From contig CP126195.1 in the NCBI GenBank assembly GCA_030272155.1, positions 3,641,001 to 3,705,000 of the forward strand: a stretch of 64,000 bases of DNA. The letters run 5' to 3'. The notes under the pieces are model-generated. The model saw only the letters and a program-made list of their open reading frames with translations. It was not told the origin of the DNA and ran no database searches. Source of the stretch: Tetradesmus obliquus (Eukaryota > Chlorophyta > Chlorophyceae > Sphaeropleales > Scenedesmaceae). The position numbers and the translations under genes are program-made. Of the stretch, positions 24,171 through 34,000 are shown piece after piece; positions within the stretch are counted from its first letter, which is position 1; every line of letters starts with the position of its first letter.

Positions 24171-25317
24171 CGGTCATGCACAGCGCTGATGTGGCTGGCA
24201 GCTTCTGGCGAGGATCTCACCTTGGTGCACACCATTCTGACAACAAGCAGACCTGCACGCTGCACTGGTCACTATCCGAAGCTTTCACAGACAGACGCAA
24301 ATGTGCAGGAATGCGCGTGTGTTGTACTCAAGCAAGCACCCTGTACTCAAGCTCACTGTGCGTTTGTTGTTTTGTGCAGGGAGAAGTCCATGCCTGATGT
24401 GATGGGCAACCTGGACAAGATTCTGGCAGGCAGGGAGTTCATTGAGGGTGACGCCTTCAGCGTGTCTGACGTGGCAGTGGGCGCGTACCTGCTGTACATC
24501 CCTGCCTTCCTGCCACAGGTAAGACAGCAGCAGCAGCAGCAGCAGCAGCAGCACTGGTTCTTTGATGTGTGGCAGCAGTAGCAGCACAGGCATCTGTAGT
24601 GTGTGGCAGCAGCAGCAGCAGCAGCACAGGTATCTGTAGTGTGTGGCAGTACTAGCAGCACATGTATCTGTGTGGTGACGCACTTCAGAGACATGGCCGC
24701 AAGATCATATGCAGGGTTCTTGTGGCAGTGAGTGCGCACCTGCTGCACAGCTCTCCTTTCCTGCCACAGGTGCGGCAGTGAGGCAGCAGCAGTACATGCG
24801 CACTGGATGGTGTGCTCGCTGTGGGTTGGTGGGGGGTTTTGTATGGAGATGACACAGAGGGGATGTACGTGCACAGGGCTGATCACAGACCATCAAAGTG
24901 AATAACAGCGCTGACTGCATCTGCTGCTGTGCCTGCAGATTGACCTGAGCCCTTACCCCAATGTGGTGGCCTACATGCAGCGGTGAGCAGAGGATGCAGT
25001 GGCCTGCATGCACATGGCCATTTCTGCGGTACTGCTGCAAGTATCCTAACGGGGTGCTAGGCTGCAGGGCAATACTTTGCTGGATCCTGGTCTGGCATGC
25101 ATAATGGAGTGCTAGCATGTCGCTACACAGCTATCGACTTGCACGCCATGGCCATCACTCGCAGCTTTGCTGGACTGTCGCCTGCCGTCTGCTGCTGTGC
25201 TGTTGCATGCCTGCTGCCGCCTGCTGCAGGATGGCGGCCCGCCCCGCATGTGCATCCACCGTGGCGGCCAGGGCCACACAGCGCAAGGAGGAGGAGAAGG
25301 CAGCAGCAAAGAATTGA
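22731..25317 (+). CDS. glutathione S-transferase, probably plastid-targeted
   Basis: Conjugates glutathione to electrophiles in detoxification and redox defence. Seven proposed exons (22731-22849, 23162-23246, 23600-23718, 24062-24133, 24380-24518, 24939-24982, 25230-25317) join in frame to 221 residues. The first ~24 residues are rich in Arg, Ala, Thr and Ser and lack acids, like a chloroplast transit peptide. The thioredoxin-fold domain follows: KLYTNPASRGKIVEWYL with a candidate catalytic Ser, NPFGKVPAM with the cis-Pro, and LFESGALLTYLADKY, where Glu-Ser binds glutathione. The helical C-terminal domain includes GDAFSVSDVAVGAYL (the N-capping S/T-x-x-D motif) and ends with a Lys/Glu/Ala tail. 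The start is the first ATG in frame after the upstream stops. Introns 3 and 5 each contain an extra decayed copy of the preceding exon end. Confidence 0.85.
23791..23826 (+). repeat. intronic duplicate of GST exon-3 end and donor
   Basis: A 36-bp copy of 23699-23734 with three substitutions, 92 bp downstream. It repeats the codons for LDTPEAR and the AG/GTG donor. Joining exon 4 (24062) from the first donor keeps the frame; the second donor would not. Confidence 0.85.
24565..24674 (+). repeat. minisatellite in a GST intron
   Basis: About three imperfect units of 32-40 bp with the shape GTGTGGCAGCAG...CAGCACAGGTATCTGTA. They directly follow a (CAG)n run after the exon 5 donor. Confidence 0.7.
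24731..24780 (+). repeat. intronic duplicate of GST exon-5 end and donor
   Basis: Resembles 24480-24529 (the end of the exon encoding ...YLLYIPAFLPQ). The shared stretch includes CTTTCCTGCCACAG/GT against CCTTCCTGCCACAG/GT, at an offset of 251 bp, and a CAG-rich run follows in both. The copy is more diverged than the exon 3 duplicate. Confidence 0.65.
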
Positions 25318-28300
25318 GGCAGCAGCAACGGCATCAGCATAGGCAGCAGCAAAGGCAGCAGCAAAGGCAGCAGCAAGGCAGCAGCATACAACTGCAAGGA
25401 GGAGGAGGCAGCAACAAAGAAGTATGGCTGCGGTTGATGACTGCGGTTGATGTGTTACGACCAATGGATCGTTGTTCTCTGTAGGACTAGGTCAGCAATT
25501 GTTGATGTGTAGGTTGTGTAGTGGCGCTGTGAGCAGGTCATGATGTTGATGATGTGGTGTCTGCTGCGCCTTGCCAGTGGCATTCTAGATTTGCAGCCCA
25601 CCACGAGCCCACACTGTTGTTGCTGCAGATTAAGTAGACAAGGCAGCTGCAGCGAATTGCACGGACCGCTGCCAAGATGACACGGCAGCGGTGATGTGTG
25701 TGGCAAGTTGACGCAGCATTTCGCATGCGTTTCCGTGCATCAGCCTGTTTGCTGATCTCTGTCAGCAGCAGCTGCCATTACAGCGGCTGCAGTAGGGGTA
25801 ACAGTGACAAGTTCTGCAGCAGCAAGTATGTTACCTTCTGACATCTGACAACCCCACTGTCTGGCAAGCGCATGAACAACGCGATGCCACATACTGTTCT
25901 TTGTCTTCAACCAAGCTGCTCGAATCGTACCACATTGTCCTTGCCTCATCACTCAGAATCCTTCAGCTGTAACTGTTATGCTGACACAGCACGACACTGG
26001 CACACCAGCACATCACTGCCAACCGTCATATCGTCGTGAGGTGTGAGGTGTATCCGACAGCATAGTATCTCAGGCTAGCTCACTTTGCAGCGAGCATCCC
26101 ACCCAAATTTTGAGGCACACCCTTCCTGATATCACAAGCTGCAGTATTAGCAATCCACACCAGTACTGTGAAGCACCCTGAGGATCGTGCTTAGCCAGCA
26201 CTTTGTGTAGCGTTGCTGTTCCTGCCAAACAGAGTGAGACACAAGAGCTCCATCCTGATACACAGACGAGTGAACAAGCAATACAATGCCAACAGGCATC
26301 GAAAGTGAAACACCCACATACCATCAACCAAAAACTGCAGGAACAGCATAGTGATGGTGACAACCTGCACAGCGCATGCCGCATTTGGCAAATGACTGAC
26401 TGCATCATGTGTCACCAAATCTGTCACCACCGTTGCTTGCATGCAACCTGTATCACCGCTGCAACATTCAAGGCTCCAACAGAGCAGCACGCACAGAGCG
26501 CTTGCCCAGGTCGCAAGCCATACTACTGGTGTGCCGCGTACAGCGCCGCAGCCACACAGAGCCAGCCACACAGAACAAGTGCTGCCAGATAGTAAGCAAG
26601 ACCACACCTTCACCACAAAATACCAACCGCCCAAGCGGGCACAAGCTACGTCACCCAGGACGGTGACTGGATCAAAATCTGGATTCACACCAGGACATCT
26701 CTGGTGCACACCAGGCTTGAAGGCAGCACAAACCGCCACAGCGCAGCAGGCACCCCACAGGGGCCAAGAAAATGCATTGTGCAAGCAAACTGCTGCTGAT
26801 GGGTCAGCAGTCGTAGAAAGCTTGGGCACTGATAACAGGGCGCCGTTGCAAATGCAGGATTGTCACACACCACAGCAAACTCAGCTGAAGGTCAAGCAAT
26901 CCTTCATTTTTGTTTTTGGTAGGGAGAAACCTCTCAAACCACAGACCTGCACAAATCTGCTGTGGGAGCTTCTTTTTAATGTTGCGCAGGTACAACTGTT
27001 CAAGGCAACACAGGGAGTACCAACAAGGCCACACATGCCCATGCTGATAACGCCGGAACAGGGCCAGTCCAACAGCCGGTACCGGCTCCCTGCGTGGGAG
27101 TATGCACTGCCGCGTTGATGCTGACATGCACCTGCATTGGTAGAACAACAACCAACAGCATCGATTCATCTACGCATGTGCCACTGCTGCTGCACAAAAC
27201 CGGTTCTGCTGCACACCAGCATGCCAGAAATAATATGCACACTGCCAAGTAGTACTCAGCGATGCAGCATGGGCAGCACAACCAGCAATAATTAAATTTA
27301 TAATAATTGGCCCCTTGTATGTGCGCAAGGCAGCCAGCCATGCAAGCTGGGATGTAGAGGCACAGCAGCAGCCGTGCAATTGTACACAATACGCTACCCA
27401 CAGCTCAAACTGTGAGCAAGTCAATCATGCGCGGTCAGACCATAACATGCCTCATGATCTGTGCATAGCAAACAACATCTGCCATGTAATAGAATCCGAA
27501 TACTGTCCACAGAACAACACAAGCCTAACACTTTTTTTGCTGCAGCATAGCTCTGCTGAGCAGCCGGCAGATACCAAAATGCACATCCACATAATAGTAA
27601 GTTCATCTGCAGCACAGTACCGGTAGCGTGTCTCCACTGCCAACCAGCACCATACTGATTGTGTACACTGATGATAACAGGTAGGGCCCAATCTGCCAGA
27701 GCAAGTTCATATTCAGTTGACAGTGACTACTCCAGTGCCTCAAGAATCTGCAACAGCCACAGCAGCGCAAAGATACGGCCAAATAGAGTGTGTCGGCATC
27801 TGATCAGGGCACTCACCACCCAATCAATGTTTTTCTCCTGCACAATATATGTTGTCCGTCCTGTACTGCTTCGTACTTGCAAGGAAGCCTTAACAATTTG
27901 ACAGATCACGGCCGAGGCACTGTAGAATGCAGCAAACCTGCCCCTGATATCCAAGCTGCCACCATGGCTTCCGATCGAATGTGGCACGGCTGCTTCCAAA
28001 CAGCAGTTTCCTTGCCAGTGACACGGTGGACTGTGTGTGGAGAACGCCCTTAGCACACCACTACAAGCACACCAAAGCGCGTCCTAATCTTACCAGATGA
28101 CAAAGTACTACAGTACATTCAAGCTGTGCTGGCAACAGGGGTAAAGCAGGCCAGCTCCCCCTCAAGAAAAGTGCACCTCATAAAAGTGCCAAGCCACATC
28201 AGCCTGCTGGTCAACCATGCATGTCATGGTCATGGTCATGCACAACCCAAGGTGAGATAATCGCAGGCCGACCACAGCAGCCAGCAAAACTCCACTCTAC

Positions 28301-28569
28301 ACCAGCAACCTACCCAAAGCAGCCCGTATGACCTATCGATGCTGCACATGCGCAGAGTGCACCCGCCGACTCCAATACCCTCCCAGACTGGTAACATCAA
28401 AGGCTGGTGTGCACAGCAGGCATATGCACATCGCCACAGAACGTCAAGCGCCCAAGCATGCTTCAAACAGGTGCACTCAGCAGCTCGGCACCTGACATAT
28501 ATCAACCATCAGTAAAAACTCCTGGTCCTCTGCATACCCTCAGCGAACACCAGGCGGCGCCAGCGCCAT
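25318..28569. other. gene-free or unresolved stretch (3.2 kb)
   Basis: No gene can be supported. Open frames on both strands (for example 26441-27118 + and 26191-26829 -) overlap each other and show no domain. A 19-base match to the WW-gene exon (GCAAGCCATACTACTGGTG at 26513-26531) is noted under findings. The stretch may hold upstream or lost exons, or decayed elements. Confidence 0.4.
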
Positions 28570-29560
28570 TTACGCCTCTACAGCAACATGAGCCAGCTGC
28601 AGCAGCTCCTTCAGCTGCTCCTCACGCGCGGCCCACATCCCAAACTCAACAGCTGCTGCGATGAATTTGTGCAGCGCGACGTGCTGCTGCTGCTGGCCAG
28701 ACCTGCGCAGCGCGACGTGCGCAGGCGCCACACCACTGACCAGCGTATCCATCCTCTTAATGAGCGCTTCTGCATGCTGCGCCTTGGCCTCCTGTAGAGC
28801 AGCAGCTGCTGCTGCTGCCGTCTGCTCTGCCCAGTCCGTGCAAGCTGCCTCCTGCTGCGCTGAAAACTCACCCGCAAATGCGGCTGGCGCGCTCTGCAGT
28901 ACATTTGCTGCCTTTGACAGCAGCTGTGTGTGTGGCGCGAGAGCCACCAGGCCTTGCCTGCTGCCAGATAGTGGCATCATGCTCTGCAGCAGCTGCACGA
29001 TGCAGCCATACAGCACCCGCCCTGCAGCCGCATCGTGCTGCCACCTTGCGCGCTGCAGTGCTTGCAGGACTGCTGCAGCAAACGGCGCCAGGTGGTGCAC
29101 CTGCCCCGGGCTCTTCAGCAGCACTGCCCTGACCTCAACGCCGCAGATCTGTGCCAGAAACTGCCGCGCAAAGGAGCTGAACTCGCCCTTGCTGCTGCCA
29201 GCCAGTGCCATCAGGCAGTGCAGCAGCTCCGGCGTCAGCAGCTGCATGCTGCCTGGCAGCCACTGCAGGCTGCAGCCGGGCGGCAGCTCGCTTGCCAGCA
29301 GCTGCTCAGAGCCTGCTGCTGCTGCTGCAGGCTGGCCAGACACTGGCTCCCACAGCAGCCAAGCTAGGCAACGCTGGATGTCTGCCAGGGCTGGCAAGTT
29401 CATCCAGCTGTTGGGGGCAGCCTTGGATGACCAGGACCATTTGGAGCTCCACAGATCAGGGCGCCTCTCAGCAAGGCCCTGCGCTGCTGCCAGCAGCTGT
29501 GACGCATGCTTGTGCAGCTCCTGCCGTACAGCCTGCTGCTCTGCGCTGTCCTGTTGCCCC
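28570..29560 (-). CDS. unrecognised helical protein, last exon
   Basis: A 330-residue open exon that starts at an acceptor (TTTCCAG/GGGG) and ends at a stop at 28570. The sequence is Ala/Leu/Gln-rich and strongly helical, with conserved-looking blocks RRPDLWSSKWSW, WMNLPALADIQRCLAWLLWEP and SSFARQFLAQICGVEVRAVL, then a coiled-coil-like C-terminus (ALQEAKAQHAEALIKRMDTL...EEQLKELLQLAHVAVEA). The GC-rich third positions and the absence of stops over 1 kb on this strand argue for real coding, although the opposite strand is also open because of base composition. I do not recognise the family. Upstream exons to the right were not found. Confidence 0.5.
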
Positions 29561-29618
29561 CTGGAAATCATAAGCAATGTCCCTGCGCAAGCAAGCTGCC
29601 CTTCCTCATTGCCACGCT

Positions 29619-29640
29619 GTAGCGTACGCTACGCGTAGCG
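29619..29640. repeat. overlapping palindromes
   Basis: GTAGCGTACGCTAC (29619-29632) overlaps CGCTACGCGTAGCG (29627-29640); both are perfect. They resemble the CTACGTAG cluster at 3191-3241. Confidence 0.8.
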
Positions 29641-30988
29641 CGCGCGTGAGCAGCACGGGTGCCACCAGATCAGCCAACAGCTGCGGCTTGGCGAGCAGCA
29701 ACTCCTACACGCTGCTGTGGCCACGATCTGCTGTATTGCCAGCACCCCAGTAAAGTGCGGATCTTGGCCGCGTGCTGGAGTAGACGACAGTCAAACGTCT
29801 TCCGACGTTTTGGTCGTTGGGTGGCAGCTCTGTCACCTTGCACAGCAAGTCCTCCTGATATCCTCTGCAACATCATAAAATTAACGAATGTTTATAGATC
29901 TGCTGTGCAGGATTGGGGGCTTGGGCTCGACAGCGCTCTAGCTCTCAAAGCAGCTCACCCATAGGACCTTGACGCGTTCGCCATCAGAGCTGATCTCCTA
30001 TAGCTTGGATGCTGACGAAGCAAAGATCAAGCCTGAGAGCTCAAGCAACAGCGTCTCCTGAGAGACGATCAGCCTGTAACCACAGGTCCGACTGTGCCAG
30101 CAGAGCGCGTCAACAGCACTGAACGTTTGGTCACGGGACTTGAAGTCGATCGCGACAAAAAAGCAATGAAGCACATCAGCACAGCAGCTTGCAGCTTGAA
30201 AGTACGCGCAGTCTTTTGCCTTCCGTTACTATATTCCGTTACATTTTCTTTCAGACAGTCCACTTTGCAAGGATACCCATCGCGTCTGTAATTTCCTGGT
30301 AGCTCCAGAGCGAACATTACCCAAGTTTTCTGCGGTGAAAGTATCTGTGTGCACGCATAGAGGTCCCCTCCCCTGATATCCTGCGCAGTGCAGCATGCTA
30401 GACCAGCCTGCCAGCCTAAATTCAAACATAAATGCTTGCATTGCAGTAGCACTACTTTGATGCATCATGCATTTTACAGCACTGTGGTGTACCAAAATAT
30501 GTTGCTCATCAAAATCATATGTATCAGACCATATGTCAATAAATTACGCTTTTGAAAGGCCGTGTGCGGCGCAAACGACAGTGTCATCAACAACGTTGTT
30601 AACAATTGGTGGTGCTGTGCGCACGGCTGCGCAAAACCCACGCCACACCAAGTTGCTGGCGTTGTGAGTGCTGTCAGTCAATGGCCTCATGAGGCCATAA
30701 CTTGATTGTTGATCAACAACTCAATCAGAGCATGTGTGCTGTTGCTGTATGAACTCCAGCAGCTAGCTGATCTGGCTGCATGACTTATACAAGGCAACTG
30801 CTTGCCACATCCCAGAGCTGCTGACGCAACGTTGTGTCCAACCTTTGCACTAACACAGCCCAATGGTACTGCCATTTGAAGCCCCACGGGCCCATGCATA
30901 AGCTGCTTCAGGGTGCCTGGCTCCCGCAAGGCAGCACCTGCAAGGCTGTAGTCCCCTCCACCAAGGCCTGACACCAGGCACGCAGTGC

Positions 30989-30993
30989 TTACA
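30989..30993 (-). terminator. candidate TGTAA poly(A) signal for the CTFxP-repeat gene
   Basis: TGTAA on the minus strand, 61 nt after the stop codon at 31054-31056. Spacing and motif fit green-algal 3' ends. Confidence 0.4.
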
Positions 30994-31053
30994 GTCTGAA
31001 ATACATGCTATCACACTCTCGTTGTACATGCCGCATCCTGCCAGGAGTAGCGC

Positions 31054-34000
31054 TCAGTCCAGCTTGCTGTGCTCGTATGGGTAGCCGCCAGCAGCTGGCA
31101 TGCTGCCCGGCCCGCTGCCCACTGCGCCCGCCATGCGCGCTTCAATGAAGCGTGCCGTGTAGCCCAGCCCAGCAGTCGCTGACAGGTAGGCCGGCACTGG
31201 CGTGGTGGCGGGCTTGAAGGTGCACTCCGCCAGCTCAGCCTCCTGCAGTGAGCAGCAGCAGCAGCAGTTGGAACTTCATGGTGCCAAAGATGCTGGGAGA
31301 ATGGTTCGACTAACTTTTACAATGCAAGTCCCTGCCTTTCCCACGCTCCGCCACCACTGACGTTCAAAGTACGCAGCATGCAGCAGTCCCGTCAGCAGCC
31401 ACACCCACCTCGCGCTGCTGCTGCGCCCGCCGCCTCACAGCCTCCATGTCACGCCGCTTCTGCTCAAGCGAGGCCAGGTAGGCCTCCAAGCCGCCGGGGC
31501 TCAGCCGGATCTTGGGCTTGACTGACTCGTAATCGCCAGCACTGCCGGGGCGGGCGCGTGTGGGTGACATGTCGGGCGCAAAGGTGACGCCCGCCAGCTC
31601 GCGAGCCTCACGCATGATGCGCAGCTGCTCCTGCGGGCAGCAACAGCGATAGTAGGACACACAACAGCACGAGTTTGAGGCATTCACCTTCGGAACATTG
31701 GCTTAGCCGCAGTGTACACGCTGTTGCATTCTTGGCGTGTTGTTGGCAACACAGTGTGATAATGTTGGAAGATGAGAGGAATGAGGAGGGTAAGAGCAGA
31801 GAAGCACCAGCACTCACCAGCTTGGCCTCCCTGCGCAGCCTGTCGCCCTCGCTCATGTCTTCCACCGAGCGCGGCTTCATGGCAGCGGCCTTGCGCGTGA
31901 TGGCGGGCTTAAAGGTGAAGTCTGGGCCCCTGGCTGCTGACGTGGCGCTGCTGCTGCCAGTGCTGCGGCCCACACTGCTGCTGTAATCCATTGCGCCATA
32001 GCTGCCTCGTGAGCCACGTGGCTGGCTGCGCAGCTGACCGTTGCCAAAGTAGCCGAAGCTGCCGCTGCTGCAGGGGCTGCCACTAGCGCAGCTGCTGGCT
32101 GCACCTGGACTGTTCGTAGTGCACGGGCTGTGCTGCTGCTGCTGCCGATTCACCTGGTGCTGCACCCTGCTCAGGAATGCAGACCCAGCACTTGCAGGGC
32201 TCCCTGCTGCTGCTGGTGGTGCTGCTGAAGTGACTTCCTCCCCTGCATCATCATCTGCTGCTGCAGCTGAAGTGCTGTTGGGCTGGTAGTGCAGGCAGGC
32301 TGGGTGCACGTGTGCCGTCACGTGGTACTGCTGGTGCAGGTGCTGCAGCGCGTTTGTGGCGGCTGCAGCGGCGCTGTCCAGGCTGCAGCTGCGCACCTGC
32401 TCTGCCATGCGCTCCTTTTCCTTCAGGATGCGCTTGGAGCCACGCGACAGCTGCAGGCAAGCACACACCAACACGCCAACACACTATAAGGAAGGGAGCA
32501 TTAGGAAAGGAGGCACCCGCAGGCAAGTAAGACAGGCCATTTGCAGCAAGCCTCTGGCTACGAGAATCCCCCTACTTACACCACCTGCCTCCTTGTGTAC
32601 AATTGTGCAGAACAAAGTGCGCTATCCAGGGGCAGTGTGGCAGTAGCTCAGCATCATCAGCAGATAGTATGAAATCGTCCAGGGGCAGTGTGGCAGTAGC
32701 TCAGCATCATCAGCAGATAGTATGAAACTTTACTAGATAGCCAATCAACTACTGCTGTGCGTGAACCTGCTCACCTCTGGCTGCTTCTTCCTTGCCAGCT
32801 CTGCTGCAATCTGTGCCCGTTTTGCCTCCTTGATCAGCAGGAACAAGCCCTGGCGCTCAATGAACTCATCCCAATCCCCCTGCTGCTGCTGCTGCTGCTG
32901 CTGCTGTTGTCCCGCGCTGTCCTGTGCACCATCAGCCGCAGCTGCAATCTCAGCTGCCGCAGCACCTGCCGCGCTGCGCACCCGCTCGCGCTGCTGCTGC
33001 CGCTGCTGCCTGTCTTGCAGCAGCGCAATAAAGTCAGGCGACTCATGCTGCAGGTGCTGCTGGTGGCCCTCCAGCTGCTGCAGCATGGCCTGCTGGAACT
33101 CCGCGTCACAGCCTGACGAGCTGCTGCTGCTGCCACGGCGTGCTGCTGCTTGCGTGTGCTGAGGCGAGACGGACCTGCTCTTGCCGCTGCTGGGGAACTT
33201 GGAGCGCCCGTAGTTGGTTTGGGGACGGAATGTGCACTCATCCAGACCTACGCAGACAGCATCAACCACACAGGGTAGACAGCGTCACTATCCACACATC
33301 TGCACAGAAGCTGAACAACGGAAGCGGGTAGTGCTGCTGCAGCTGCTTGGTTAACTTTGCACGTTGGCTTCAAAGGTGCTAGAGCAAGTGAGGCTACCAC
33401 ACATAGCTGTCACAAGGGCGACAAAGTGCTGCCTGCAGGGGGGCCTCACCTGTCTGCAGGTGGTGGGTGTGGCGAGGGCTGGCCCCGCCATCTTGCATGT
33501 AGTTGTACACGCGGGACGCAACGTCCCTGTATGCTCCATTCCTGCAGGACGGCAGGTAACAAGCCAAACCTCCGTCATCAGCTGCAGACTTCGCCGTACG
33601 ACCAGCGCCCTGTGTACTGGGCTTGACTGAGGCAGCTAGAACCCCTTGCTGTGCTGGGTGCATCACCGCACATCTTGGCAGTATACAGGACATGTTGAGC
33701 ATTGCTCTGTTTACATTACATTACATTACATGCTCCACTCAACGAGGAGTGGGAACCCCAGTCAGGAGCCAACGAGAGGCTCATAGGAGGAGGAAACATC
33801 GAAGAACAACTCATCATCGTCCAAACCGTCAGACGAAATCGCGGAAAAAACTCATCTTAGCTCAAGCCCGAGGGACATCAAGCTAGAAGCAAGGCATGCT
33901 GCTCTGCCCGCTCACCTGGGCGCAGACCACGAGCGCGCCTTGCGCTCAGTCGCCTGTGTCACCTCCTGCAGCTGCGCCTGCCGCTCACGCTTCACAAACG

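Larger units (their letters stand above)
29561..31053. other. gene-free stretch
   Basis: May hold 5' exons of the helical protein, which I could not identify. It contains the palindrome cluster at 29619-29640. TTACA at 30989-30993 (TGTAA on the minus strand) lies about 60 nt past the stop of the CTFxP-repeat gene and is its candidate poly(A) signal. Confidence 0.4.

Noticed and set aside
26441-27118. 225-codon plus-strand ORF
   Set aside because: It overlaps equally long minus-strand frames, has no recognisable domain, and its composition matches the surrounding spacer.
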